A stretch of 64,000 nt of DNA from an uncultured Atopobiaceae bacterium. GTDB taxonomy: Bacteria; Actinomycetota; Coriobacteriia; Coriobacteriales; Atopobiaceae. The stretch covers positions 62,001 to 126,000 of the forward strand of contig CALULO010000003.1 of NCBI GenBank assembly GCA_944321515.1. Direction: 5' to 3'. The notes beneath the pieces were generated by a model. It had not been told where the DNA came from. It did not search any database and saw only the letters and a list, made by a program, of their open reading frames with translations. The position numbers and the translations under genes were made by a program. Positions 40,149 through 49,031 of the stretch are shown in pieces. The stretch's first letter is position 1. The number at the start of each line of letters is the position of its first letter.

Positions 40149-40154
40149 TATAGT
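40149..40154 (+). promoter_or_regulatory. -10 box of the structured RNA
   Basis: TATAGT at 40149-40154, placed so that transcription would start at about 40161, the first base of the closing stem. The -35 region is weak (CTGGTT at 17 bp). Confidence 0.6.
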
Positions 40155-40160
40155 TGAGGT

Positions 40161-40328
40161 GCCGTTCCCCTGCGGGCAAACTGGGTGAACCGACAAGCGT
40201 TACTTGGGAGTCCGATATCTCGTGTTCAGTACGGAGATTCCCCGTTGCTGGGAAAGCCGGAACGCGCGATGGGGACACCCACCTTCTGAGAGGTGGGTTC
40301 ATTATCGCACCGCAGGGGACGGCTTTTT
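40161..40328 (+). ncRNA. Structured RNA, 6S RNA (SsrS)-like
   Basis: About 168 bases with no coding sense. The 5' end GCCGTTCCCCTGCGG pairs over its whole length (one bulge) with CCGCAGGGGACGGC at the 3' end, followed at once by TTTTT, so the closing stem is also the terminator. Inside, GCGAT...ATCGC with ACCCACC...GGTGGGT forms a 3' hairpin, and GGGA-ATCTC...GAGAT-TCCC forms a second, leaving a large open centre. Size, closing stem, T-run and local likeness (AGTCC..GATAT, CACCTT..GGTTCA) recall 6S RNA, which traps RNA polymerase holoenzyme. The non-coding RNA call is firm; the 6S identity is tentative. Other structured RNAs are not excluded. Confidence 0.6.
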
Positions 40329-40506
40329 ATGTCGCAAGGCCTCAGCCACGCACCCCCCACTCGGCATGCCCCCGCCGGAGCGCAGCCCTCCTACATCGCA
40401 GCCCCGCCAAGTCCCTCCGGGCCACCTCGGCCCCGACGGATGCGCAAGAGGCCCCGGACAAGCTCCTCTGCCGCACCGCAGGAGGCTCGCACCCCAGACG
40501 CATACG

Positions 40507-40531
40507 AAAAAGGCCGCCCCAAAGGACGGCC
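40507..40531 (-). terminator. tRNA-Ala terminator
   Basis: Minus-strand GGCCGTCC-TTT-GGGGCGGCC stem followed by five T (40511-40507), 12 bases past the tRNA. The stretch 40329-40506 holds nothing recognisable. Confidence 0.88.
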
Positions 40532-40542
40532 CCTAACATACC

Positions 40543-40618
40543 TGGTGGAGACGAGGGGATTCGAACCCCCGGCCTCTGCCTTGCGAAGGCAGCGCTCTCC
40601 CAGCTGAGCTACGTCCCC
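40543..40618 (-). tRNA. tRNA-Ala(CGC)
   Basis: Acceptor GGGGACG/CGTCTCC with one G-U pair, anticodon loop TTCGCAA giving CGC, T-loop TTCGAAT, encoded CCA. Confidence 0.97.
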
Positions 40619-40726
40619 AGGCGCATCGCGCGTTGGATATTGTGGCAGCGGCGGCCGCGACTGTCAAGCGCCAAATCAAGAACTCCTCTGCGCCTGCCCT
40701 CGGGGCCACGCGCCGCGCAGGGGGCG

Positions 40727-41530
40727 TCACGCGTAGGCGCCGCGCAGGGAGTACCAGCCGTCTGCCTCCCCCACCACGAGCGGCACGTCGAAGAGCTCGC
40801 TCATGACCTCGCTTGTGAGCAGGTCCTCCTTGGGCCCGTCCGCAAAGACCTCGCCCCCCTTGATGAGGAGCACGCGGCCGATGGAGGGGATGATGTCTTC
40901 GGGGTAGTGCGTCACGAGAACCACGGAGCGGCCCTCGGCGGCGAGCGTCCCCATGGTCTTGCGCACGTGGTACATGCCCTCGGGGTCAAGCCCGGTGCAG
41001 GGCTCGTCGAAAATCAGGACCTGCGGGTCGCGTATGAGCTCGCGCGCCACGAGCACGCGGCGGACCTGCCCGGTGGAAAGCGTCATCACGTCGCGCCCCG
41101 CAAGCTCGGTGATGCCGAGACGCTCCAGGGCGTCCATCGCGAGCGCTCGGTCTGCCTCGGACACCTCGGTGCGGAGGGGCACGCCGAGCGTGCCGAAGAG
41201 CCCTCCCACCACTATGTCGAGCACCGGCAGATGGACGCGCACCTGATCGTGCATCGTGGAGCTCACGATGCCGAGGGTGCGCTTGACCTCGGAGAGCTGC
41301 GGGCGCGCCGCACCGCGGAAGAGCACGGGGGGCTCCTCGCGCCAGACGGGGAACACCTCGCGCGTGAGCAGTTGGATGAACGTGGACTTTCCCGCACCGT
41401 TGGGACCGAGCAGCGCCACGTGCTCGCCCTCGCCGAGCTTGAAGTCCCCCACGTGCAGTATGGTCCTGCCGGCGCGCACCACGCTCGCCTCGTGGATCTG
41501 GAAGAGCGGGGTGGTCTGGCTGGCTGTCAT
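40727..41530 (-). CDS. Stand-alone ABC ATPase (molybdate/metal-type, YlmA-like)
   Basis: 267 residues, one ABC domain. Walker A GPNGAGKST (42-50), signature LSTGQVRRV, Walker B VLIFDEPCTGLDP, H-loop VLVTHYPED. The substitution LSTGQ for LSGGQ and the HYPEDI segment resemble the ModF/YlmA group of orphan ABC ATPases. No permease or binding protein is adjacent, so the cargo is unknown. ATG 41530 follows GAAGGGACC. It is divergent from ilvA, sharing a 222-bp region with a tandem repeat. Confidence 0.85.
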   Translation of the reverse strand: MTASQTTPLFQIHEASVVRAGRTILHVGDFKLGEGEHVALLGPNGAGKSTFIQLLTREVFPVWREEPPVLFRGAARPQLSEVKRTLGIVSSTMHDQVRVHLPVLDIVVGGLFGTLGVPLRTEVSEADRALAMDALERLGITELAGRDVMTLSTGQVRRVLVARELIRDPQVLIFDEPCTGLDPEGMYHVRKTMGTLAAEGRSVVLVTHYPEDIIPSIGRVLLIKGGEVFADGPKEDLLTSEVMSELFDVPLVVGEADGWYSLRGAYA

Positions 41531-41634
41531 GGGGGTCCCTTCGACGTTGTTCGGCTGCGCCGCCACCGCAGGCCGGCCCGGCATGGCGCCGCACGCGCTC
41601 GGTTGTTCCGTGCGCCGGCGATGGCAAGGATTAC

Positions 41635-41640
41635 TATAGT
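41635..41640 (+). promoter_or_regulatory. -10 box of ilvA
   Basis: TATAGT immediately before the tandem repeats; transcription would start at about 41647, so the repeats form the 5' leader. No convincing -35 box at 17 bp. Confidence 0.5.
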
Positions 41641-41650
41641 CAAACCGCGC

Positions 41651-41725
41651 CGACGCGCTTGTCCGCCCCGCGCGCCGACGCGCTTGTCCGCCCCGCGCGC
41701 CGACGCGCTTGTCCGCCCCGCGCGC
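41651..41725 (+). repeat. Three perfect tandem 25-bp repeats in the ilvA leader
   Basis: A 25-bp unit beginning CGACGCGCTTGTCCGCCCCG is repeated exactly three times (41651, 41676, 41701), with partial copies on both sides. It lies between the -10 box and the ilvA start (41753). Confidence 0.97.
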
Positions 41726-41752
41726 CGTCACCAACTAGCAAAGGAGCACGTC

Positions 41753-42973
41753 ATGGCAGAGATGCTTACGCTCGAGGCCTTCGAGGAGGCGTCCGAGAAG
41801 GTCCGCGAGGTCACGCTGGAGACCAAGCTTGTGGAGAGCCCGCATTTCTCCGCGGCCACGGGGAACCGAGTCTGGCTCAAGCCGGAGAACCTCCAGCGCA
41901 CCGGCGCCTACAAGGTCCGCGGCGCCTACTACAAGATCTCGCGCCTCTCCCCTGACGAGCTCTCGCGCGGCATCATCACGGCCAGCGCCGGGAACCACGC
42001 GCAGGGCGTGGCCTTCGCAGCAACGCGCGCCGGCGCGCGCTCGGTGGTCGTGATGCCCGAGACGACGCCGCTCATCAAGGTCGAGCGGACCAAGCACTAC
42101 GGCGCCGAGGTGGTGCTTTACGGCGACGTCTACGACGAGGCCTGCGACCACGCCCTCGAGCTCGCCGAGAAGAACGGCTACACGTTCGTCCACCCGTTCA
42201 ACGACCCGGTGGTCGCCACCGGCCAGGGCACCATAGCCATGGAGGTCGTCCAGGAGCTCCCGCTCGTCGACACGATCCTGGTGCCGGTGGGCGGCGGCGG
42301 GCTGGCCTGTGGCGTCTCCACCTTCGCCAAGCTCTACAACCCCAAGATCCGCGTGATCGGCGTGGAGCCCGCGGGCGCGGCGTGCCTCACCGCGGCGCTC
42401 GAGGCGGGCCACCCCGTCAAGCTCCCGAGCGCCAGCACCATCGCCGACGGCACGGCGGTCCTGGAGTGCGGCAGCGAGGTCTTCCCCTACCTCCAGGCCA
42501 ACCTCGACGACATCATCACCGTGCCCGACGAGGAGCTCATCGTCGCCTTCCTCGACATGGTGGAGAACCACAAGATGGTCGTGGAGAACTCGGGGCTGCT
42601 CACGGTCGCCGCGCTCAAGCACCTGCCGGCGGAGAACAAGCGCGTGGTCGCCATCCTCTCCGGCGGCAACATGGACGTCATCACGATGAGCTCGGTCGTA
42701 AACTACGGCCTCATCCAGCGTGACCGCATATTCACGGTGAGCGTGCTCCTGCCCGACCGCCCCGGCATGCTCGTCAAGGTGGCGAACGTCATCGCCGAGA
42801 AGAGGGGCAACGTCATCAAGCTGGAGCACAACCAGTTCGTGAGCACCAACAGAAACGCCGCCGTAGAGCTTCGCGTGACCATCGAGGCCTTCGGCACCGA
42901 CCACAAGGCCCAGATCGTGGAAGCCCTCAAGGTTGCGGGCTTCTCCCCCACCCTCGTCCAGGCCTCCCTGTAA
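41753..42973 (+). CDS. ilvA: Threonine ammonia-lyase (threonine deaminase)
   Basis: 406 residues. It deaminates threonine to 2-oxobutyrate, the entry to isoleucine. PLP Lys54 is in RTGAYKVRGA; the glycine loop VGGGGLACGV binds the phosphate; NSGLLTVAALK is conserved. A single C-terminal ACT domain (about 325-406, FTVSVLLPDRPGMLVKVANVIAEKRGNVI in two parts) is the short form found in catabolic/biosynthetic enzymes of Gram-positives, so effector response cannot be predicted. ATG 41753 follows AAGGAG. It leads a row of isoleucine/valine genes, separated from ilvD by a glyoxalase-fold gene. Confidence 0.95.
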   Translation: MAEMLTLEAFEEASEKVREVTLETKLVESPHFSAATGNRVWLKPENLQRTGAYKVRGAYYKISRLSPDELSRGIITASAGNHAQGVAFAATRAGARSVVVMPETTPLIKVERTKHYGAEVVLYGDVYDEACDHALELAEKNGYTFVHPFNDPVVATGQGTIAMEVVQELPLVDTILVPVGGGGLACGVSTFAKLYNPKIRVIGVEPAGAACLTAALEAGHPVKLPSASTIADGTAVLECGSEVFPYLQANLDDIITVPDEELIVAFLDMVENHKMVVENSGLLTVAALKHLPAENKRVVAILSGGNMDVITMSSVVNYGLIQRDRIFTVSVLLPDRPGMLVKVANVIAEKRGNVIKLEHNQFVSTNRNAAVELRVTIEAFGTDHKAQIVEALKVAGFSPTLVQASL

Positions 42974-43008
42974 GTCGGCCCGCCGGGCCCTCCGAGAAAG
43001 GCGACAGC

Positions 43009-43377
43009 ATGTCGTTCAAGATGTCACACACCGAGATTCACGTGCTCGACCTCGACCGCTCCGTTGCGTTCTACGAGAAGGCCCTCGGCCTGCGCGTGGT
43101 GCGCGAATCCGGGCCCGACGACGGGTCGTGGAAGATCGTCTTCCTCGCCGGGGACGGGAGCCCCCACCAGCTCGAGCTCACCTGGAACAACGGCCGCGTG
43201 GAGCCCTATGACCAGGGGGGCGGCGACATCCACCTCGCGTTCGAGGCCGATGACATCGAGCAGGCCCACGCCCTCCACGAGCAGATGGGCTGCATCACGC
43301 ACGAGAACCCGGCCATGGGCATCTACTTCATCGCCGACCCGGACGGCTTCAAGATCGAGATCGTGCCGAGCCGCTAG
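43009..43377 (+). CDS. Glyoxalase-fold (VOC) protein, lactoylglutathione lyase-like
   Basis: 122 residues, one pair of beta-alpha-beta-beta-beta modules. Metal-ligand candidates fit glyoxalase I: His in SHTEIHVLDLDRSVAFYEKALGL (His8/His12 region), Glu in LELTW, His in DIHLAFE, and Glu in the last IEIV. It would isomerise the hemithioacetal of methylglyoxal and a thiol, or act on another small molecule of the VOC superfamily. Glutathione is uncertain in this lineage. GAAAGGCGAC precedes ATG 43009, 35 bases after ilvA, so they may be co-transcribed. Confidence 0.85.
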   Translation: MSFKMSHTEIHVLDLDRSVAFYEKALGLRVVRESGPDDGSWKIVFLAGDGSPHQLELTWNNGRVEPYDQGGGDIHLAFEADDIEQAHALHEQMGCITHENPAMGIYFIADPDGFKIEIVPSR

Positions 43378-43795
43378 GGCAGGCCCCATCCGAGCCGCCG
43401 CACGGCATCCGCCCGCGCCCCCGCGCCGCCCGACGACGCGGGGGCAAACTTGTGTCCCGGCTTCGCTCGTGCCGTTCGCCGGCGCAACAAGGCCGTTCAC
43501 GGGTGGCCATATTTTCGAAACAAGCTGCGCGTAGAGTTTCGCGCACTGAGCAAATGCGACGACAGGGCAAGTACGGGCCGCATTCGTCCCACAGCAAGCG
43601 GGCAAGGCTGAGAACCCGCGGCGGACGGCCCCGAACACTCCCTCGAGCAGCTCGCGTGAACCTCGCTCGGGCCCTGGTCACCCCCTTGGCGCCCCCGTCG
43701 GGCAGTACCGCGCGCCGGCACCCACCGTCAAGGGCATCGCCCCACGCCGTATTTCTCGCCACCTGCGAAACTTCGAGGGAAAGCGAGGCAAGGAC
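43378..43795 (+). other. 418-base leader region upstream of ilvD
   Basis: No gene is supported. It contains one motif copy in the TTCTCGCC orientation (43753-43760), several GC hairpins and a TAGAGT that could be a -10 box near 43526. A T-box-like string (CAGTACCGCG, near 43706) lacks the essential TGG bulge. No BCAA-rich leader peptide and no hairpin with T-run before ilvD were found. Confidence 0.5.
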
Positions 43796-45460
43796 GTGCA
43801 GCTGAGAAGCGATGCCATCAAGCGGGGCCTGGCACGCGCCCCCCACCGGAGCCTTCTTGCGGCCGACGGACTTACCGACGAGGAGCTGGACCGTCCGCTC
43901 GTCGCCGTGGTGTCCGCCCAGAACGAGGTCATCCCGGGACACCTTCACCTTCAACAGATCGCCGACGCCGTGAAGGCGGGCATTCGCATGGCCGGCGGCA
44001 CTCCGCTGCAGGTCAACACCATCGGCGTGTGCGACGGCATCGCGATGAACCACGAGGGCATGCACTACAGCCTGGTCAGCCGAGAGGTCATCGCGGACAG
44101 CGTGGAGTGCGCCGTCCAGGGCCACCAGTTCGACGCGATGGTGCTCATCCCCTCCTGCGACAAGATCGTGCCCGGCATGCTCATCGCCGCTGCGCGCCTT
44201 AACATCCCCACGGTGCTCGTCTCCGGCGGCCCCATGCTCGCGGGCCGCGGCCGCCACGGGGAGCAGACCGACCTCAACTCCCTCTTCGACGCCGTCGGCC
44301 AGGTCACCGCCGGCACCATGACCGAGGAGGAGTGCTCCTGGCTCGAGAAGACGGCCTGTCCCACCTGCGGCAGCTGCTCCGGCATGTTCACCGCCAACTC
44401 CATCTGCTGCCTTGCCGAGGCGCTGGGCATCGCCCTTCCCGGCAACGGCACCGTGCCGGCCGTCTACGCCGAGCGCATCCGCCTGGCCAAGCACGCCGGC
44501 ATGAAGGTCATGGAGCTCGTCGAGAAGAACCTCTGCGCGCGCGACATCCTCAGCCCCGCCGCCATCCACAACGGCATGGTGCTCGACATGGCCTTCGGCG
44601 GCTCCACCAACACGATGCTTCACCTCACGGCCATCGCCCAGGCGGCCGGGTGCCCCGTCACCATGGAGGACTGGGACCGCGCCAGCGCAGAGACCCCCAA
44701 CATCGTGCGGATCGCCCCGGCGGGCCCGCTCCACATCCAGGACCTGAACGACGTGGGCGGCGTCTCCGCCATCATCGGCGAGCTCGGCCGCACCGGTCAC
44801 CTCGACCTTACGGCCGTGACCTGCCACGGCACCATGGCCGAGTGGGTGGAGGCGTGCCCCGCCCCCGACGGCGAGGTCGTGCGCACCGTCGAGAACGCCT
44901 ACTCCCCCGACGGCGGCCTCAAGGTCGTCCGCGGCAACCTCGCCCCGGACTGCGGCGTCGTCAAGAAGAGCGCCGTGGACCCGTCCATGTGGCGCCACTC
45001 CGGCCCCGCGCGCGTCTTCGACTCCGAGGAGCAGGCCTGCGAGGCCATATTCGGCGGGAAGATAAACCCGGGCGACGTGGTGGTCATCCGCTACGAGGGG
45101 CCGGCCGGCGGCCCGGGGATGCGTGAGATGCTCACCCCCACCTCCGCCATCTGCGGAATGGGCCTCGCCACCTCGGTCGCCCTCATCACCGACGGGCGCT
45201 TCTCCGGCGCCTCCAAGGGCCCCTGCATTGGCCACGTCTCCCCCGAGTCCGCAGCCGGCGGCCCAATCGCACTGGTTCGTGAGGGGGACACCATCTCCAT
45301 CGACATCCAGGAGGGGACGCTCACGCTTGACGTGCCGGAGGACGAGCTCGCGCGCCGGCGCGCCGCCTGGGAGCCGCCCGCCCCAAAGTACGAGACGGGA
45401 GTCCTCTCCCGCTACGCCAGGCTGGTCACGAGCGCAGACAAGGGGGCCTATCTCTCATGA
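43796..45460 (+). CDS. ilvD: Dihydroxy-acid dehydratase
   Basis: 554 residues, usual length. It dehydrates dihydroxy acids to the 2-oxo acid precursors of valine and isoleucine with an Fe-S cluster. Cluster cysteines are seen at 79 (GVCDG), 121 (PSCDKIVPGM) and in CPTCGSCSGMFTANS near residue 190. The C-terminal ALITDGRFSGASKG motif is present. Start is GTG 43796, five bases after AAGG. Its stop overlaps the ilvB start (ATGA). Confidence 0.96.
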   Translation: MQLRSDAIKRGLARAPHRSLLAADGLTDEELDRPLVAVVSAQNEVIPGHLHLQQIADAVKAGIRMAGGTPLQVNTIGVCDGIAMNHEGMHYSLVSREVIADSVECAVQGHQFDAMVLIPSCDKIVPGMLIAAARLNIPTVLVSGGPMLAGRGRHGEQTDLNSLFDAVGQVTAGTMTEEECSWLEKTACPTCGSCSGMFTANSICCLAEALGIALPGNGTVPAVYAERIRLAKHAGMKVMELVEKNLCARDILSPAAIHNGMVLDMAFGGSTNTMLHLTAIAQAAGCPVTMEDWDRASAETPNIVRIAPAGPLHIQDLNDVGGVSAIIGELGRTGHLDLTAVTCHGTMAEWVEACPAPDGEVVRTVENAYSPDGGLKVVRGNLAPDCGVVKKSAVDPSMWRHSGPARVFDSEEQACEAIFGGKINPGDVVVIRYEGPAGGPGMREMLTPTSAICGMGLATSVALITDGRFSGASKGPCIGHVSPESAAGGPIALVREGDTISIDIQEGTLTLDVPEDELARRRAAWEPPAPKYETGVLSRYARLVTSADKGAYLS

Positions 45461-47340
45461 TTACCGTAGAGGAGAAGGTCGCCCGGCGGCGGCGCGCCAT
45501 CGAGGGGCGTCCGCTCGGCCCGGGCAGCCACACCGAGCACGAGGGCAAGACCATGACCGGGGCCCAGGCCATCATCGCCAGCCTCGAGGCCGAGGGCGTG
45601 GACACGATCTTCGGCTACCCCGGCGGCCAGGCCATCAAGATCTACGACGCGCTCTACGACTCCAAGAAGATCCACCACATCCTGGCCCGTCACGAGCAGG
45701 GGGCCACGCACATGGCGGACGGCTACGCGCGCGCCACGGGCAAGGTGGGCGTGGTGCTGGTCACCTCCGGACCCGGCGCCACCAACACCGTGACGGGCAT
45801 CGCGACCGCCTACATGGACTCCGTCCCCCTGGTGGTCATCACGGGCCAGGTCACGCGCGGCGTCATTGGAACGGACGCCTTCCAGGAGTCTGACATCGTG
45901 GGCATCACCATGCCCATCGTCAAGCACAGCTTCCTGCTCCAGTCCACCGACGACCTCACGCGCACCTTCCGGGAGGCGTTCTACATCGCCTCCACCGGCC
46001 GTCCCGGCCCGGTGCTCATCGACATCCCGAGCGACCTCTCCGGGTCCGAGATGGTCTTCCACTACCCCGACACCGTGAGCATCGCAAGCTACCGCCCCAC
46101 CTACAAGGGCAATGCGAAGCAGGTGAAGCAGGCTGCGGCCCTCATCTCCGAGGCACGCCGCCCCCTCATCATGGCCGGTGGCGGCATCGTGTCCAGCCAT
46201 GCGTGCCCCGAGCTGACCGCGCTCGCGGAGCGCATGAACATCCCCGTTGTCACGACCCTCATGGGCAAGGGTGCCATGCGCTGCTCCAACCCGCTCAACC
46301 TTGGCCCCGTGGGCATGCACGGCTCCAAGTACGCCAACATGGCCGTCACGGAGTGCGACCTGCTCATTGCGGTGGGCGCCCGCTTCTCCGACCGCGTGAC
46401 CGGCAAGGTGGACGAGTTCGCCCCGCACGCGCGCATCATCCACATTGACATCGACCCCGCCGAGATCGGCAAGATCGTCCAGCCCTCGGTGCCCATCGTC
46501 GGCGACGCCAAGTCCGTGCTCGCCGCGCTCAACGAGCGCCTCGACAAGATGGGGGCCACGTCGGTCTGCGACGACTGGACCGCCGAGGTCTTCAGCTGGC
46601 GTAAGCGCTGGCCGTTCTACACCGCCGACTTCGCCGACTACCCGGACAAGATCGCCCCGGAGGTCGTGCTCTCCAAGCTCTCCGAGAAGCTCGACCCGGA
46701 GGCCTCCATCGTCACCACGGAGGTGGGCCAGCACCAGATGTGGGCGCACCAGAACATCCACCGCGAGCACGCACGCACATTCATCAGCTCCGGCGGCCTC
46801 GGCACCATGGGCTTCGGCTTCCCGGCGGCCATCGGCGCCAAGATCGGCTGCCCGGACGAGCAGGTGGTCTGCGTCGCCGGCGACGGGTCTTTCCAGATGA
46901 ACAGCCAGGAGATGGCCACCGCCAAGATCAACGGGGTGAACGTCAAGGTCCTCGTCATCGACAACCGCGCGCTCGGCATGGTCCACCAGTGGCAGCACCT
47001 CTTCTACCACGACCGCTTCTCGTTCACCGAGCTCGCCGACAACCCTGACTTCGTGAAGCTCGCCGACGCCTACGGGTGGAGGTCGGCGCGCATCACCCGG
47101 CCCGAGGAGGTCGACGCGGCGCTTGACGAGATGCTTGCCTCCGACGAGCCCTACCTGCTCGACGTGATGATTCCCGCCGAGCAGACCGTCTACCCGATGG
47201 TCGCCCCCGGCGCCCCGATCGACGACATCATCGGGGCCCTGGACGTGACCCTCGGCGGCGTCCGCGTCACCGAGAAGGGCTTCGGCGAGAAGGGCCGGCC
47301 ACGCGTGAAGCCGTCCCACGAAGGAGTTGATGAGTCGTGA
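45457..47340 (+). CDS. ilvB: Acetolactate synthase large subunit
   Basis: 627 residues. ThDP- and FAD-dependent enzyme condensing pyruvate with pyruvate or 2-oxobutyrate. The catalytic Glu lies in HEQGATHMADGYARATG; the ThDP/Mg motif GDGSFQMNSQEM and RFSDRVTGK are conserved. About 30 residues precede the conserved start (MTGAQAIIASLEAEGVDTIFGYPGG); the ATG at 45457 overlaps the ilvD stop and has AAGGGGG upstream, so the extension is probably real. Near the C-terminus GFGEKG is encoded by a motif copy. It overlaps ilvN by four bases. Confidence 0.96.
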   Translation: MITVEEKVARRRRAIEGRPLGPGSHTEHEGKTMTGAQAIIASLEAEGVDTIFGYPGGQAIKIYDALYDSKKIHHILARHEQGATHMADGYARATGKVGVVLVTSGPGATNTVTGIATAYMDSVPLVVITGQVTRGVIGTDAFQESDIVGITMPIVKHSFLLQSTDDLTRTFREAFYIASTGRPGPVLIDIPSDLSGSEMVFHYPDTVSIASYRPTYKGNAKQVKQAAALISEARRPLIMAGGGIVSSHACPELTALAERMNIPVVTTLMGKGAMRCSNPLNLGPVGMHGSKYANMAVTECDLLIAVGARFSDRVTGKVDEFAPHARIIHIDIDPAEIGKIVQPSVPIVGDAKSVLAALNERLDKMGATSVCDDWTAEVFSWRKRWPFYTADFADYPDKIAPEVVLSKLSEKLDPEASIVTTEVGQHQMWAHQNIHREHARTFISSGGLGTMGFGFPAAIGAKIGCPDEQVVCVAGDGSFQMNSQEMATAKINGVNVKVLVIDNRALGMVHQWQHLFYHDRFSFTELADNPDFVKLADAYGWRSARITRPEEVDAALDEMLASDEPYLLDVMIPAEQTVYPMVAPGAPIDDIIGALDVTLGGVRVTEKGFGEKGRPRVKPSHEGVDES

Positions 47341-47819
47341 ACTACCTGCTCTCCGTGCTCGTAGAGAACAAGCCGGGCGTGCTCTCCCGCGTGACGGGCC
47401 TCATCAGCCGTCGCGGCTTCAACATCGAGTCGCTCACGGTGGCCCCCACCGAGGACTCCAACCTCTCCCGCATGACGATCATCGTTGAGGCGGACGAGAT
47501 TGGCTTCGAGCAGATCACCAAGCAGCTCCACAAGCTCGTCTCGGTCTACAAGATCTCCGACCTCACCTACGAGGACGCCGTAGAGCGCGAGCTCGTGCTC
47601 TTCAAGGTGCAGAGCGCCCCCGAGCGCAGGCACGAGATCATCGAGATTGCCAACGTGTTTCGCGCCAAGGTGGTGGACGTGGGGAAGAACACCCTCACCA
47701 TCGAGGCGACCGGAGCCGAGAGCAAGCTCAACGCCATGGAGGACCTGCTGCACGCCTACGGCATCAAGCAGCTCACGCGCACCGGCAAGATCGCCATGGC
47801 GCGTGGCTCGGCGCAGTAG
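47337..47819 (+). CDS. ilvN: Acetolactate synthase small (regulatory) subunit
   Basis: 160 residues. Two ACT-type halves (LSVLVENKPGVLSRVTGLISRRGFNIESL at the start, and a C-terminal ALS-ss domain) bind valine and control IlvB. GTG 47337 overlaps the ilvB stop (GTGA) with GAAGGAGTTG upstream. Confidence 0.95.
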   Translation: MNYLLSVLVENKPGVLSRVTGLISRRGFNIESLTVAPTEDSNLSRMTIIVEADEIGFEQITKQLHKLVSVYKISDLTYEDAVERELVLFKVQSAPERRHEIIEIANVFRAKVVDVGKNTLTIEATGAESKLNAMEDLLHAYGIKQLTRTGKIAMARGSAQ

Positions 47820-47915
47820 CCCGGACGTCACCCCTTAAGCCACCAGGCACCACCCGCCAAGCTTCCTGCGCGGCGGTAAAGATAGTCACAAGCGGCAAGA
47901 CAAAGGAGAAGGACA

Positions 47916-48920
47916 ATGGCCGTCACCATCTACTACGAGAAGGACGTGGACCCGAGCGTCATCCAGGGCAAGAAGGTTGCCATCATCGGCTATGGCTCGC
48001 AGGGTCACGCGCACGCGCTCAACCTGCTCGACTCCGGCGTGGACGTTCGCGTGGGCCTGCGCGAGGGCTCCAAGTCCGCCGAGAAGGCCCGCGAGGCCGG
48101 CCTCAAGGTCATGAGCATGGACGACGCCGCCGAGGAGGCCGACGTCATCATGATCCTCGTTCCCGACGAGACCCAGCCCAAGGTCTACGAGGAGCACATC
48201 AAGGACCACCTCAAGCCCGGCAACACCCTCGCCTTCGCCCACGGCTTCAACATCCACTACGGCTACATCAAGGCCCCCGAGGACGTCAACGTCATCATGT
48301 GCGCCCCCAAGGGCCCGGGCCACATCGTCCGTCGCCAGTACACCGAGGGCTCCGGCGTGCCCGACCTCGCCTGCGTCTACCAGGACGCCACCGGCGACGC
48401 CTGGGACATCGTCCTCTCCTACTGCTGGGGCGTCGGCGGCGCCCGCTCTGGCATCATCAAGGCGACCTTCAAGGAGGAGACCGAGGAGGACCTCTTCGGC
48501 GAGCAGGCCGTGCTCTGCGGCGGCCTCGTCGAGCTCGTCAAGGCGGGCTTCGAGACGCTGACCGAGGCCGGCTACCCCGAGGAGCTCGCCTACTTCGAGG
48601 TCTACCACGAGATGAAGATGATCGTCGACCTCATGTACGAGAGCGGCATCCACTTCATGAACTACTCCATCTCCAACACCGCCGAGTACGGCGAGTACTA
48701 CGCGGGGCCCAAGGTCATCAACGAGCAGAGCCGCGCGGCCATGAAGGAGATCCTCGCCCGCATCCAGGACGGCTCCTTCGCGCAGGAGTTCGTCGACGAC
48801 TGCAACAACGGCCACAAGTGGCTGCTCGAAAAGCGCGAGGAGATCAACAGCCACCCGATCGAGAAGACCGGCGAGAAGATCCGCTCGATGTTCTCCTGGA
48901 TCAAGAAGAGCGACGACTAG
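47916..48920 (+). CDS. ilvC: Ketol-acid reductoisomerase (class I)
   Basis: 334 residues, class I length. It isomerises and reduces acetolactate or acetohydroxybutyrate with NADPH. The Rossmann loop [13 protein letters not shown] and a following basic stretch ([12 protein letters not shown]) bind the cofactor. The C-terminal knotted domain contains the metal-binding DLMYESGI and EYGEYYAG motifs. AAAGGAGAAGG precedes ATG 47916, 96 bases after ilvN. It is the last gene of ilvDBNC and is followed by a strong terminator. Confidence 0.97.
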   Translation: MAVTIYYEKDVDPSVIQGKKVAIIGYGSQGHAHALNLLDSGVDVRVGLREGSKSAEKAREAGLKVMSMDDAAEEADVIMILVPDETQPKVYEEHIKDHLKPGNTLAFAHGFNIHYGYIKAPEDVNVIMCAPKGPGHIVRRQYTEGSGVPDLACVYQDATGDAWDIVLSYCWGVGGARSGIIKATFKEETEEDLFGEQAVLCGGLVELVKAGFETLTEAGYPEELAYFEVYHEMKMIVDLMYESGIHFMNYSISNTAEYGEYYAGPKVINEQSRAAMKEILARIQDGSFAQEFVDDCNNGHKWLLEKREEINSHPIEKTGEKIRSMFSWIKKSDD

Positions 48921-48965
48921 CCAAGACGCGCTCAACGGCGAGAAGAACCAGGACGCCCGTACGTG

Positions 48966-48999
48966 GGGCCCGGCGGCAGGTGCCGCCGGGCCCTTCTTT
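48966..48999 (+). terminator. ilvC terminator
   Basis: A 13-bp perfect stem GGGCCCGGCGGCA / TGCCGCCGGGCCC (48966-48978, 48981-48993) followed by TTCTTT. A motif copy (48937-48945) lies between the stop codon and the stem. Confidence 0.92.
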
Positions 49000-49031
49000 A
49001 TGTCTGTGAGAGGTTCTTCTCGCCCTGCGTT

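Noticed and set aside
40161..40328. Signal-recognition-particle RNA, tmRNA or RNase P RNA
   Set aside because: It lacks the SRP GGAAGGAAGC loop and tmRNA tRNA-like ends, and is much too short for tmRNA or RNase P. The 6S-like fold fits better.
43690..43725. T-box riboswitch upstream of ilvD (CAGTACCGCG resembles the T-box core)
   Set aside because: The core should read TGGNACCGCG so that TGG pairs with the tRNA 3' end. Here it is CAG, no stem I/specifier architecture was found, and no terminator precedes ilvD. Probably chance in GC-rich DNA.
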